DNA of 64,000 nt from DASUGC01 sp035606665 (GCA_035606665.1 DATNEY010000027.1:186001-250000); one strand, 5' to 3'; numbered from the stretch's first letter, positions 33,287 through 42,431 are shown. A program made the numbers and translations. Notes: generated from the sequence alone by a model not told the origin.

Positions 33287-34473
33287 TACATCGCTCCAAT
33301 CATGACGTCCGCGAACTCCGACGTCTTCAGTTCCTTCGCGCCCTCCATGAGGCGCGCGAGATCATAAGTCACCTGCTTCGAGGCGATCGCCTTCTCGAGC
33401 GACGACATCACGAGGTCAGCCGCCTCGGTCCAGCCGAGGAAGCGCAACATCATCTCGCCGGACAGAATCACCGACCCCGGATTCACCTTGTCGAGGTCGG
33501 CATACTTCGGCGCGGTACCGTGCGTCGCCTCGAAGACGGCGTGACCGGTGACGTAGTTGATGTTGCCGCCGGGCGCGATACCGATGCCGCCGACCTGCGC
33601 CGCCAGCGCGTCCGAGATGTAGTCGCCGTTCAGGTTCGGCGTCGCAATGACGTCGTACTCCGCCGGGCGCGTGAGGATCTGCTGGAGGAACGCGTCAGCG
33701 ATCACATCCTTTATCACCAGGCCGTTCGGCAGCTTGCACCACGGTCCGCCATCGAATTCGACTGCACCGAAGTCGCGTTTCGCCAGTTCGTAGCCCCAGT
33801 CCCGGAATGCGCCCTCGGTGAACTTCATGATGTTGCCCTTGTGCACCAGAGTGAGGCTCTTCCGCCCGTTCGCATTGGCCCAATCGATGGCGGCACGGAT
33901 GAGGCGTTCGCTCCCTTCGCGGGAAATCGGCTTGATGCCGATGCCGGCCGTCGCCGGGAAGCGGATCTTCTTGAAGAGCTTCGGGAACCCGGCCTGAAAG
34001 AGCTTTTTGAACTGCTCGACGTCCGGCGTGCCGTCCTGGAATTCGATGCCCGCGTAGATATCCTCGGTGTTCTCGCGAAAGATGACCATGTTCACGAGAT
34101 CCGGACGCTTCACCGGCGTTTCCATGCCACCGAAGTAGCGGACCGGACGCAGACACACGTAGAGGTCGAGTTCCTGCCGCAGCGCGACGTTCAACGAACG
34201 GATGCCACCACCCACGGGCGTCGTCAGCGGCCCCTTGATGCCGACGCGATGTTTTCTGAACGCGTCGAGCGTCGCATCGGGTAGCCAGTTACCCGTCTGC
34301 TTGAACGCCTTCTCACCGGCGAGCACTTCGAGCCATTCGATCCTGCGCGCGCCACCGTACGCCTTCGCGACGGCGGCGTCGAACACGCGCACGCTCGCCC
34401 GCCAGATGTCGGGTCCCGTGCCATCGCCTTCGATGAATGGAATTGTTTTTGTTTCGGTGGCGTGTGAAGACAT
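33286..34473 (-). CDS. icd: NADP-type isocitrate dehydrogenase
   Basis: 395 residues from the ATG at 34473; a GTG at 34491 gives six more and cannot be excluded. Key parts: IPFIEGDGTGPDI near the start, the phosphorylatable serine loop GGGIRSLNVALRQELDLY, VIFRENTEDIYAGIEF, and the C-terminal domain with NLNGDYISDALAAQVGG and THGTAPKYAD. It converts isocitrate to 2-oxoglutarate, the substrate of KorAB. Start region lies in the divergent space to kdsB with a hairpin at 34541-34566. Confidence 0.93.
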   Translation of the reverse strand: MSSHATETKTIPFIEGDGTGPDIWRASVRVFDAAVAKAYGGARRIEWLEVLAGEKAFKQTGNWLPDATLDAFRKHRVGIKGPLTTPVGGGIRSLNVALRQELDLYVCLRPVRYFGGMETPVKRPDLVNMVIFRENTEDIYAGIEFQDGTPDVEQFKKLFQAGFPKLFKKIRFPATAGIGIKPISREGSERLIRAAIDWANANGRKSLTLVHKGNIMKFTEGAFRDWGYELAKRDFGAVEFDGGPWCKLPNGLVIKDVIADAFLQQILTRPAEYDVIATPNLNGDYISDALAAQVGGIGIAPGGNINYVTGHAVFEATHGTAPKYADLDKVNPGSVILSGEMMLRFLGWTEAADLVMSSLEKAIASKQVTYDLARLMEGAKELKTSEFADVMIGAM

Positions 34474-34540
34474 GGTGTTTAGGTCAGGCACCTGACGCGC
34501 GTCACAGTGCGTTCACATTTTCTGTGGAAAACTTTGTGGA

Positions 34541-34566
34541 AAACTCGCCGCCCCGGCGAGTTTTCT
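34541..34566. terminator. hairpin with flanking A/T tracts between icd and kdsB
   Basis: Arms AAAACTCGCC and GGCGAGTTTT with a gcccc loop and a T-rich exit on both strands. It lies upstream of icd and of kdsB, so it cannot end either gene; it could be an attenuator in the icd leader (minus) or a barrier to read-through. Confidence 0.5.
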
Positions 34567-34678
34567 TCGGTAATCCTCCGCGTCGAGCGGTTTGCACCAA
34601 CATGGTGCGATTCCCGCGCGCCGACAGAACGTCACATTATATCCGTCGCCAAGAAAGTGCGTCCACGCAAAGTTCGTC

Positions 34679-35464
34679 ATGCTAAGATTCGTCGTGCCCG
34701 TCGTCACGCCACATGGGCTACCCGACGCGATTCGTCACGCTCGAGTCGTCGGCATCATTCCCTCCCGGTATCAATCAACTCGACTCCCTGGCAAAGCGCT
34801 TGCTGAAATCGCCGGCGCGCCGATGGTCGAACACGTCCATCGCCGCGCAAGCCGTGCCGCACTCCTCGACGCCGTCATCATCGCCACCGACGATCAGCGG
34901 ATTGCGGATGCGGTCAGCAGCTTCGGCGGCACGGCGGTAATGACGCGAGCGGATCATCCCAGCGGCACGGACCGCCTGGCCGAGGTCGCAGCCGCACTTT
35001 ATTGCGACATCGTCGTGAATATTCAGGGCGACGAACCGACGATCGCCCCTGAAGCGATCGACGCAGCGGTTCGCCTGTTGATCGATCGACCAGCCGACCG
35101 TATGGCGACGCTGCGACGGCGTATCGATGACCAGGCAGACCTGACGAATCCGGCCGTCGTGAAGCTCGTGAGCGACAGGGCCGGCTACGCGCTGTACTTC
35201 ACGCGATCCGCCGTGCCATTCGTCCGGCCCGGCAGTTCGAAGCCAGTGGCCTGGCGCCACATCGGGCTCTATGCCTACCGGCGCGAGTTCCTCGCGACGC
35301 TCGCGGGCCTGGCGCCGACGCCGCTCGAACAGGCAGAAGGCCTCGAGCAGCTGCGAGCTCTAGAGAACGGTTATCGAATCATTACGGCGGAGACGGATGC
35401 CGACGCGATCGGCGTCGACACCCAGGAAGATTTGGACCGAGTGCGTGAGCTCATGCGCAGTTGA
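34679..35464 (+). CDS. kdsB: 3-deoxy-manno-octulosonate cytidylyltransferase (CMP-Kdo synthetase)
   Basis: 261 residues from the ATG at 34679; frames further upstream look non-coding. Nucleotidyltransferase signature VVGIIPSRYQSTRLPGKAL, then IVVNIQGDEP with metal-binding D, and AWRHIGLYAYRREFL near the end. It activates Kdo with CTP for lipid A-core assembly. It heads the run kdsB-pyrG-kdsA-kdsD-kdsC-lapB-like. Immediately downstream is an octamer array that runs up to the pyrG start. Confidence 0.93.
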   Translation: MLRFVVPVVTPHGLPDAIRHARVVGIIPSRYQSTRLPGKALAEIAGAPMVEHVHRRASRAALLDAVIIATDDQRIADAVSSFGGTAVMTRADHPSGTDRLAEVAAALYCDIVVNIQGDEPTIAPEAIDAAVRLLIDRPADRMATLRRRIDDQADLTNPAVVKLVSDRAGYALYFTRSAVPFVRPGSSKPVAWRHIGLYAYRREFLATLAGLAPTPLEQAEGLEQLRALENGYRIITAETDADAIGVDTQEDLDRVRELMRS

Positions 35465-35526
35465 CGGATTGACCGATTGACCGATTGACCGATTGACCGA
35501 TTGACCGATTGACCGATTGACGGATT
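35463..35526. repeat. junction octamer array, eight units, in front of pyrG
   Basis: Unit gaccgatt six times, bordered on each side by a gacggatt variant (35463-35470 and 35519-35526). It starts at the kdsB stop codon and ends 6 nt before the pyrG ATG, so it occupies the place where a ribosome-binding site is expected. Confidence 0.95.
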
Positions 35527-35532
35527 GATGAC

Positions 35533-37209
35533 ATGGCACAGACAAACCGACAGCGACCTGTGAAGTACATCTTCGTGACCGGCGGCGTGGTTTCATCGCT
35601 CGGCAAGGGTCTCGCCGCCGCATCCATCGGGTGCCTTCTCGAGGGGCACGGGTACAAGGTCGCGCTGAAGAAGTTCGACCCGTACATCAACGTGGATCCC
35701 GGCACGATGAGCCCGTACCAGCATGGTGAGGTCTACGTCACCGATGACGGCGCCGAGACGGACCTCGATCTCGGTCACTACGAACGGTTTACGAACATGG
35801 TCGCGGCCCGCGACAACAACTGGACGACCGGCAAGATCTACCTGTCGGTGATCCAGAAGGAACGGCGCGGCGACTACCTCGGGCGGACCGTACAGGTCAT
35901 TCCGCACATTACGAACGAGATCAAGGAGAGTATCCGGGCGCACGCCGAAGACGTGGACGTGATGCTCATCGAAATCGGCGGCACCGTCGGCGACATCGAG
36001 AGCCTGCCGTTTCTGGAGGCCATCAGGCAGCTGAGACAGGACGTCGGCCGGGAGAACACGCTCTACATTCACCTCACACTCGTGCCCTTCATCGCGTCGG
36101 CGGGCGAACTCAAGACGAAACCGACGCAGCACAGCGTCAGGGACCTCCGGTCGATTGGTATCCAGCCCGATGTGCTGCTCTGCAGGACGGACCGGAAGCT
36201 CGAATCCGACATGAAACGCAAAATCGCGCTCTTCTGCGACGTCGATGAGGAAGCTGTCATCACGGCGCAGGACGTCTCGAGCATTTATGAGGTGCCGCTC
36301 AATTTGTCGGAGCAGGGACTTGACCAAATCCTGCTCCGCCGGCTGTCACTCCCGGCGACAGAAGCACGCCTCGAAGCCTGGGAAGACCTCGTCGAGCGCA
36401 TCAGGAATCCGAAGGACGAGATCACGATCCATTTCGTGGGCAAGTACGTCGAGTACGAGGACTCCTACAAGAGCATCAACGAGGCGCTCTTCCACGGCGG
36501 CTTCCACAACCGCATCAAGGTGAAGCTGCAGTGGGTCGAGGCGGAGGCACTCGAGGGGCCGGATGGGTTGGCGCTCCTCGAGGATGCGGTGGGCATCCTG
36601 GTCGGTCCGGGATTCGGTGACCGCGGCAGCCGGGGCATGATGGCGGCCGCGGAGTTTGCGCGCACGCGCCGCATCCCCTACTTCGGCATTTGCTACGGAT
36701 TCCAGTGGGCGGTCGTCGAGTTTGCGAGGAACCTGGCCGGCCTCCCGGGCGCGGACTCAACGGAAGTTGTTGAGAACGCCGAACATAAGGTCATCTACAA
36801 ACTCCGCGATCTGCTCGGCGTCGATGACATGGGCGGCACGATGCGCCTCGGCAGCTACGCCTGCCGTCTCATGCCCGACTCCCTGGTCTTCCGCCTCTAT
36901 GGCGAAGAAATCATCCATGAGCGGCACCGCCATCGATACGAATTCAACTGCCTCTACGAAAAAGCCCTGACCGACAATGGGCTGCGGATCGTGGGCCGCT
37001 CGCTCGACGGCAAGTTTGTCGAGATTGTCGAGGTGCCGAATCACCCGTGGTTCGTCGCCGTGCAGTTCCATCCCGAATTCAAGTCGAAGCCGCTGCGGCC
37101 GCATCCGCTGTTTGCAGGATTCGTCGAGGCGGCCTACAAGCGGAAGATGTCGCTGCAGGGCGTCGCCACGAATGTCACGGCGATCGGAGACCGTCGGAGC
37201 CGAGGCTAG
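35533..37209 (+). CDS. pyrG: CTP synthase
   Basis: 558 residues. Synthase domain with KYIFVTGGVVSSLGKGLAAA and the CTP-sensing EIGGTVGDIES; the C-terminal glutaminase domain has catalytic Cys in YFGICYGFQWAVVEFA and the His/Glu pair in VQFHPEF. It makes CTP from UTP and glutamine; CTP is the co-substrate of KdsB next door. A separate in-frame start is not needed: the family begins at this Met (position 35533). Ribosome-binding sequence is absent; the repeat array sits there instead. Confidence 0.95.
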   Translation: MAQTNRQRPVKYIFVTGGVVSSLGKGLAAASIGCLLEGHGYKVALKKFDPYINVDPGTMSPYQHGEVYVTDDGAETDLDLGHYERFTNMVAARDNNWTTGKIYLSVIQKERRGDYLGRTVQVIPHITNEIKESIRAHAEDVDVMLIEIGGTVGDIESLPFLEAIRQLRQDVGRENTLYIHLTLVPFIASAGELKTKPTQHSVRDLRSIGIQPDVLLCRTDRKLESDMKRKIALFCDVDEEAVITAQDVSSIYEVPLNLSEQGLDQILLRRLSLPATEARLEAWEDLVERIRNPKDEITIHFVGKYVEYEDSYKSINEALFHGGFHNRIKVKLQWVEAEALEGPDGLALLEDAVGILVGPGFGDRGSRGMMAAAEFARTRRIPYFGICYGFQWAVVEFARNLAGLPGADSTEVVENAEHKVIYKLRDLLGVDDMGGTMRLGSYACRLMPDSLVFRLYGEEIIHERHRHRYEFNCLYEKALTDNGLRIVGRSLDGKFVEIVEVPNHPWFVAVQFHPEFKSKPLRPHPLFAGFVEAAYKRKMSLQGVATNVTAIGDRRSRG

Positions 37210-37249
37210 ATCGGACTTGCCTCGCCGAAGCTGAAAGCGAAGGCGGGCC

Positions 37250-37255
37250 TATAAT
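37250..37255 (+). promoter_or_regulatory. TATAAT element just ahead of kdsA
   Basis: A perfect -10 hexamer 8 nt before the kdsA GTG. If it is used, the transcript would be leaderless or nearly so. No good -35 at 17 nt spacing is seen. No ribosome-binding sequence is present between it and the GTG. Confidence 0.4.
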
Positions 37256-37263
37256 CAACCCCT

Positions 37264-38127
37264 GTGCCGCCGCTTTCGCTGCCTGTTCGTGAAGTTCCTG
37301 TTTTCGATGGCATCGTGTTGGGCCAGCCCGGGCTCGTGCTTATCGCGGGTCCGTGCGTCATCGAGAGTGAGTCGCACGCTTTGGGCCTCTGTCGCGAAAT
37401 TGCGTCGATGGCCAAGCGAGCCGGCGTCGGCTACGTCTTCAAGGCATCGTTCGACAAAGCGAATCGCACGTCACTCGCTTCGTACCGGGGGCTCGGAATT
37501 GAAGAAGGCCTGGGCATTCTGGGACGCATCCGCAGCGAGACCGGCGTTCCGATTCTGACCGACATCCACGAACCCTGGCAGGCCCCTCAGGCTGCGGAGG
37601 TCGCCGACATCCTCCAGATTCCTGCCTTCCTCTCGCGCCAGACCGACCTGATCGTCGCCGCGGCGCGCACTGAGCGCGTCATCAATCTGAAGAAGGGCCA
37701 GTTTCTGGCGCCGCTCGACATGCGCCATGCGATCGACAAGGTCCACGCCTCCGGCAACGACCGGGTCTTTGTCACCGAGCGCGGCTTCTCTTTTGGCTAC
37801 AACAACCTGGTCGTCGACATGCGGGCGTTTCCGATGATGCGGAGCCTCGGCACGCCTGTCGTGTTCGACGTGACGCATAGTCTTCAGCTTCCGGGCGGAG
37901 GGGACGGCGTCACTGCCGGCCTGGCCGAATACATCGAGCCGCTCGCACGGGCTGGCGTCGGCATGGGAGTCGATGGCGTATTCCTTGAGGTGCACGAAGA
38001 GCCGGCGCGGGCCAAGAGCGACGCGCAGAATGCACTCGCCCTCAGCAGGCTGCCCTCGATCCTGGCTCAACTCGTTCAGATCAACGCCGTGACCAAGGCG
38101 GCGCAGTCGTCATCGGTGCCATCGTGA
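37264..38127 (+). CDS. kdsA: 3-deoxy-8-phosphooctulonate synthase
   Basis: 287 residues from GTG 37264. It condenses arabinose-5-phosphate with phosphoenolpyruvate. Conserved features: LIAGPCVIESE near residue 26, KASFDKANRTS at ~60, ILTDIHEPWQAP near 100, and VFDVTHSLQLPGG near 202 (substrate-binding H and D). The metal-type ligand cysteine is present in the AGPCV motif, suggesting the metal-dependent class II form. It overlaps kdsD by 4 nt at its end. Confidence 0.93.
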   Translation: MPPLSLPVREVPVFDGIVLGQPGLVLIAGPCVIESESHALGLCREIASMAKRAGVGYVFKASFDKANRTSLASYRGLGIEEGLGILGRIRSETGVPILTDIHEPWQAPQAAEVADILQIPAFLSRQTDLIVAAARTERVINLKKGQFLAPLDMRHAIDKVHASGNDRVFVTERGFSFGYNNLVVDMRAFPMMRSLGTPVVFDVTHSLQLPGGGDGVTAGLAEYIEPLARAGVGMGVDGVFLEVHEEPARAKSDAQNALALSRLPSILAQLVQINAVTKAAQSSSVPS

Positions 38128-39107
38128 CCGTCGACGATAGCAAAAGGCACGATGACATCGAGCTGGCCAAGAGGGTGCTCGAAACCGAGGCCGATGCCAT
38201 CCGCGGATTGATTCCACAGCTTGCGGAATCGTTTTCTGCCGCGGTCTCGATGCTGCTCGCCTGCACTGGCCGGGTCATCGTGACCGGCATGGGCAAGTCG
38301 GGCATCATCGCCCGCAAACTAGCCGCGACGATGTCGAGCACCGGCACCGGGGCGACGTTCCTCCACCCTGCCGAAGCCCTGCACGGTGACCTTGGCATGG
38401 TCCAGAAGGGCGATGTCGTCATCGCCCTGTCGTCGAGCGGCGAAACTGAAGAGCTGGTGCGGTTACTCGAAGCGATCCGGCGGATTGGGGCGAGCATCAT
38501 CTCGATGACGGGCCGGCCGCATTCGACACTGGGACATGCTTCGGACGTGACACTCAGCTGCCATGTCCCCGAAGAGGCCTGCCCGATGAACCTGGCGCCG
38601 ACCGCCAGCACCACAGCGACGCTTGCGTTGGGCGATGCCCTGGCGATGGCGCTCTCCACTCGTAAAGGGTTCAAAGCAGAGAACTTCGCGGACCTCCATC
38701 CCGGCGGCCGGCTCGGCCGGCGCCTGATGCGCGTCGATGCCCTCATGCATGCCGGCGACGCGCTACCGGTCGTCTCGCCAGGCACGGCGATGCCCGACGT
38801 CATTCACGAGATGAGCAGCAAACGGCTCGGCATGACCTGTGTCGTCGGCAGTGACGGGCGGCTGCGCGGCATCGTGACGGATGGGGACCTTCGGCGGCAC
38901 ATGACGAGCCAGAACAATCTCCTCAGCCGGAGAGCCGAGGACGTGATGACGAAGAATCCGGTCACGGTCGCAGGCGCGGCGCTCGCGGCCGAGGCCATTC
39001 GCATCATGGAGGAGCGGAAGATCACGTCGCTCGTTGTCGTCGGGACGGCCGATCGGGTGGAGGGCGTGGTCCACCTGCACGATCTCTGGCGCACGGAGAT
39101 GATCTGA
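38124..39107 (+). CDS. kdsD: arabinose-5-phosphate isomerase
   Basis: 327 residues: an N-terminal SIS domain (~35-170) with GMGKSGIIARKLAATMSSTG and LSSSGETEELVRLL, then two CBS domains (~205-327) with LRGIVTDGDLRRHM and a second EGVVHLHDLWRTEMI. This is the normal KdsD/KpsF layout. It makes D-arabinose-5-phosphate from ribulose-5-phosphate for KdsA. GTG start overlaps the kdsA stop (GTGA). It precedes kdsC by 3 nt. Confidence 0.95.
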   Translation: MTVDDSKRHDDIELAKRVLETEADAIRGLIPQLAESFSAAVSMLLACTGRVIVTGMGKSGIIARKLAATMSSTGTGATFLHPAEALHGDLGMVQKGDVVIALSSSGETEELVRLLEAIRRIGASIISMTGRPHSTLGHASDVTLSCHVPEEACPMNLAPTASTTATLALGDALAMALSTRKGFKAENFADLHPGGRLGRRLMRVDALMHAGDALPVVSPGTAMPDVIHEMSSKRLGMTCVVGSDGRLRGIVTDGDLRRHMTSQNNLLSRRAEDVMTKNPVTVAGAALAAEAIRIMEERKITSLVVVGTADRVEGVVHLHDLWRTEMI

Positions 39108-39110
39108 GCC

Positions 39111-39650
39111 GTGCCAACCCCTTCGCCTGAGGCGCTGACGACGCGTGCGCGCCGCGTCAAGCTGGTGTTGCTCGACGTGGACGGCGTTCTGACTGACGGC
39201 CTGGTACAGATAGAAGGCAGCGGACGCGAGTCCAAGTCGTTTTCGATTCGCGACGGCGCGGCGATCGTCTGGGCACAACGCACGGGTCTCGAGATCGGTC
39301 TCCTCAGCGGCAGGCCATCCGAAGCGACGACGCGGCGAGCGAGCGAACTGGGCATTACAACCGTGCTTCAGCACGGCCCCGACAAACGCGAGCCATTCCA
39401 GCGTTTGCTGGCGGAGCGCAGCCTGACGGCGGATGATGTCGCGTACATGGGTGATGACCTGCTGGATCTACCTGTGCTGACGAGGGTTGGCCTCTCAGCC
39501 GCCCCTGCCGACGCGACGCCGGAAGTGCTCTCGCGGGTGCACTGGATCAGCCGGTATCCGGGCGGTCAAGGCGCAGTCCGCGAGCTTCTCGAGGTCATCT
39601 TGAGGGCCCAGCAGTCCTGGGACGCGGTTGTTTCGAGATTCCTGGACTGA
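39111..39650 (+). CDS. kdsC: 3-deoxy-manno-octulosonate-8-phosphate phosphatase
   Basis: 179 residues, HAD superfamily without a cap domain. The nucleophile motif is LLDVDGVLTDG, the second motif is GLLSGRPSEAT, and the third is AYMGDDLLDLPVL. Tetrameric KdsC removes phosphate from Kdo-8-P. GTG start. Upstream kdsD and downstream LapB-like gene are 3 nt and 1 nt away. The lipid A-core route to free Kdo is therefore complete here. Confidence 0.92.
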   Translation: MPTPSPEALTTRARRVKLVLLDVDGVLTDGLVQIEGSGRESKSFSIRDGAAIVWAQRTGLEIGLLSGRPSEATTRRASELGITTVLQHGPDKREPFQRLLAERSLTADDVAYMGDDLLDLPVLTRVGLSAAPADATPEVLSRVHWISRYPGGQGAVRELLEVILRAQQSWDAVVSRFLD

Positions 39651-39651
39651 C

Positions 39652-40884
39652 GTGCAGGACTACACGCTGCTCATCGCCCTGGTGGCACTGCTCGTCGGGC
39701 TCGCGACCGGCAAGGCGTGGGAGCGCTACAAGCTCGTCGAGGGCCGGTGGATTGACCGCCGGAGAGTCAGACAGTCGCCACACTTCATCCTCGGCCTGAA
39801 CTATCTGGTCGCCGGGCAGGTCGATCTGGCGATCGAAGAGCTGGAGAAGGCGGCTCGGCTCGATCCGGGCGCGTTGGAACTCCGCCTGGTCCTGGGCAAC
39901 CTGTACCGCGAAAAAGGTCAGGTCGGCCGCGCCATTCAGGAACATCAGACGCTGCTGCAACGCCCTCGCCTGAACCGGCTCGAGCACGCGAACGTGCAGC
40001 TCTGCCTCGGTCTCGACTATCGCCGTGGCGGGTTCGTCGACCGCGCGGTCGCGGCATTCACAGATGTTCTCAAGCTCGATCCGGACAACGAAGCCGCGCT
40101 GGTGAACCTCGAGAAACTGCAAGAAGACCAGCACCAGTGGATGGACGCATACGTCACGAGAAAGCGCCTGGCGCTGCTGGCCGGTCCTCCGGATCAGCCG
40201 AAGTCCCAGGCGATCCTGGCGTTCCTCGAGAACGAGATCGGCCTGCAGGCCCTCAAAGAGGGCCGCCTGGATGAAGCTGCGCGGCGATTCGAGGCCGCCA
40301 TCGACCTCGATGGGACCATCGTGACCGCTTTCGTGCACCTCGGGGACGTCCGGGAGCAGCAGGGAGATCTTCCCGCGGCCGTCGCTACGTGGGAGCGCGC
40401 GGTTGAGGTGGCACCCGACCGCTCGTACCTCGCGTTCGATCGGCTGGAACGCGCCTACAGTGCGGCGCAGCAGCCCGCCAGGTTTGCGGATCTCTGCAGA
40501 CGCCTCATCGCAGAGTCGCCGCGCGAATGGCGCGCCCGCGCGGCGCTCGCGCGGCATCTCGCGGCCCGTAGCCAGCTTGCGGATGCGTTCGAGCTGCTGC
40601 TCGAAGCACTCGAACACAACCCACACGCGCTCGCGATTCATCAGGCGACCTGGAACGTGTTGTCCTCCATGGACTTACCGAAGAGCCTCGTCGCCCGCTA
40701 CGTCGAGCGCACGCGGCAGTCGGTGTTCTATCTCGATCCCCACGTGTGCATGCGCTGCAGGTACCGGAGTACCGAGCTCCTGTGGCAGTGCCCTCACTGC
40801 CACGAGTGGAACACGTTCGTCGAGGAGCGGATCTCGCCGGCGACGGAGGGCGAGGCTGACATCCTGGCTTCACTGACGCACTGA
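39652..40884 (+). CDS. lapB: LapB/YciM-like TPR protein with rubredoxin-type metal site
   Basis: 410 residues: one N-terminal membrane helix (LLIALVALLVGLATG), a long array of TPR units (AIEELEKAARLDPGALELRL, and so on), and a C-terminal rubredoxin-like zinc ribbon CMRCRYRS...CPHCHEW. This is the exact domain order of LapB, which controls LPS synthesis by guiding LpxC degradation and linking LPS transport. The GTG at 39652 follows the kdsC stop by 1 nt; the TTG at 39628 is too early. Placement in the Kdo operon supports the name. Confidence 0.85.
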   Translation: MQDYTLLIALVALLVGLATGKAWERYKLVEGRWIDRRRVRQSPHFILGLNYLVAGQVDLAIEELEKAARLDPGALELRLVLGNLYREKGQVGRAIQEHQTLLQRPRLNRLEHANVQLCLGLDYRRGGFVDRAVAAFTDVLKLDPDNEAALVNLEKLQEDQHQWMDAYVTRKRLALLAGPPDQPKSQAILAFLENEIGLQALKEGRLDEAARRFEAAIDLDGTIVTAFVHLGDVREQQGDLPAAVATWERAVEVAPDRSYLAFDRLERAYSAAQQPARFADLCRRLIAESPREWRARAALARHLAARSQLADAFELLLEALEHNPHALAIHQATWNVLSSMDLPKSLVARYVERTRQSVFYLDPHVCMRCRYRSTELLWQCPHCHEWNTFVEERISPATEGEADILASLTH

Positions 40885-40902
40885 CTTGATTCACCTGACC
40901 AG

Positions 40903-41514
40903 ATGATTCGCGTTGCCCTCACCGGCGGGATCGGCACCGGTAAGTCCTACTGTCTCGCGAAGTTCGCCGAGCTTGGCGCGCCGACAGTTAATGCCGACAG
41001 TCTGGCCAGGCAGGCTGTCGCGCCGGGCACCGGCGGTTTCGAGCAGGTCGTTTCGCGATTCGGGACGACCATTCTCAGGGCGGACGGTTCCCTCGATCGG
41101 AAAGCGCTCGCCTCTCTGGTCTTCACGGACGTGGACGCCCGCCGCGCACTCGAGGCCATTGTTCACCCGGTCGTCTACCGCGCAATCGAGCGATGGTTCG
41201 AAGGACTCGCGCGGTCGGGCCACGGCGCCGGCATCGCCGACATTCCGCTGCTGTTCGAAACGGGACGCGAGCACGACTTCGATGCGGTCGTCGTGACGAC
41301 CTGCCCACCGGCCGTGCAGAAGGCACGGGTCATGAAGCGCGACTCAGTGCCGCTGGCGGACGCCGAGAGTCGCATCGCCAGTCAGATGCCGCTCGAAGAA
41401 AAAGTTACACGAGCGGACCACGTCATCGACACATCAGGGACGTTCGAAGAAACCGACCGCCAGGTTCGCGAGATCTGGACGAGTCTCAGCCGCGGCGGGT
41501 CTCCGCAGCGGTGA
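40903..41514 (+). CDS. coaE: dephospho-CoA kinase
   Basis: 203 residues, P-loop kinase. Walker A reads TGGIGTGKS near residue 8; FARLG-type helix and VNADSLARQ follow; the phosphate/CoA region has HPVVYRAIERW and the DIPLLFE motif. It completes coenzyme A, needed by KorAB, SucCD and Acc enzymes in the same window. It follows the LapB-like gene after 18 nt and its end overlaps the convergent folD end by 29 nt. Confidence 0.93.
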   Translation: MIRVALTGGIGTGKSYCLAKFAELGAPTVNADSLARQAVAPGTGGFEQVVSRFGTTILRADGSLDRKALASLVFTDVDARRALEAIVHPVVYRAIERWFEGLARSGHGAGIADIPLLFETGREHDFDAVVVTTCPPAVQKARVMKRDSVPLADAESRIASQMPLEEKVTRADHVIDTSGTFEETDRQVREIWTSLSRGGSPQR

Positions 41515-42412
41515 GTGTGTTCTTCAGCAGCATGGCGATGGTGAGCGGCCCGACTCCGCCCGGTACCGGCGTCAGCGCGCCCGCGATTTCGGCGACCGCG
41601 GGGTGAACGTCGCCCGTGATGACAGGCTTCTTTGCATCGAAGGCCGCGACACGCGGGCTGGCCTCGCCGAAGAGCCCGACGACTTGATCCCGGTCTGGCA
41701 AGGGATTGATCCCGACGTCGATGACAACCGCCCCCGGCTTCACGAACTCCGGGGTGACGAAGCCCGGCCGGCCGATTGCCGCCACGAGAATGTCGGCTTC
41801 CTTCGCGGTTGCCGCCAGATCCTTCGTCTTCGAGTGACAGATGGTGACCGTGGCGTCGCGCTGCAACAACAACAGCGCCATTGGTTTACCGACAATCTCG
41901 CTCCGGCCTAACACGACCGCCAGCTTCCCCACGGTCTGGATCTGCTCGCGCACGAGCAGCTCGATGACACCAGACGGCGTGCACGGTCCAAGGATGGCGC
42001 GCCCCTGGGCCAGACGTCCGACGTTTTCCGGATGGAAACAGTCGACGTCCTTGGCTGGACTGATCAGATCGAACACCAACTGCTCGACTTTCTTACCGAG
42101 TGTGTGAGGCAGCGGTGACTGCACCAGGATGCCGTCGCAACCGTCATCCTCATTGAGCGCCCGGACTTCCGACATCACCTCGCCGGCTGCAGCCGAGGCC
42201 GGAAGGCGGTGGATGACCACGTCGAGTCCGGCCTCACGGCCCGCCCGCTCCTTGTTCCGAACGTAGACCTGGGACCCCGGGTCGTCACCGACGAGGAGGA
42301 TGTGAAGGCTCGGCGGCCGGCCGGCCCTTGCGGTGAACGCCTCGACCTTGGGAACGAGCTCTGCCCGAATCGCCGCGGCCGTCGCTACACCGTCAAGCTT
42401 TCTCGCAGGCAT
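41486..42412 (-). CDS. folD: bifunctional methylenetetrahydrofolate dehydrogenase/cyclohydrolase
   Basis: 308 residues. Catalytic Lys region YVRNKERAGREAG; substrate loop GILVQSPLPHTLGKKVEQL; PAKDVDCFHPENVG; nucleotide-binding LGRSEIVGKPMALLL. It moves folate one-carbon units between methylene- and formyl-THF. Length is a little over the usual ~285. Stop region overlaps coaE on the other strand. Upstream lies a palindromic 9-mer array. Confidence 0.95.
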   Translation of the reverse strand: MPARKLDGVATAAAIRAELVPKVEAFTARAGRPPSLHILLVGDDPGSQVYVRNKERAGREAGLDVVIHRLPASAAAGEVMSEVRALNEDDGCDGILVQSPLPHTLGKKVEQLVFDLISPAKDVDCFHPENVGRLAQGRAILGPCTPSGVIELLVREQIQTVGKLAVVLGRSEIVGKPMALLLLQRDATVTICHSKTKDLAATAKEADILVAAIGRPGFVTPEFVKPGAVVIDVGINPLPDRDQVVGLFGEASPRVAAFDAKKPVITGDVHPAVAEIAGALTPVPGGVGPLTIAMLLKNTLTAAETRRG

Positions 42413-42431
42413 TGGAGAGAGATTCTATGCC

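Noticed and set aside
35463..35526. Possible CRISPR array
   Set aside because: Units are only 8 nt with no spacers and there are no cas genes; it is a simple tandem array.
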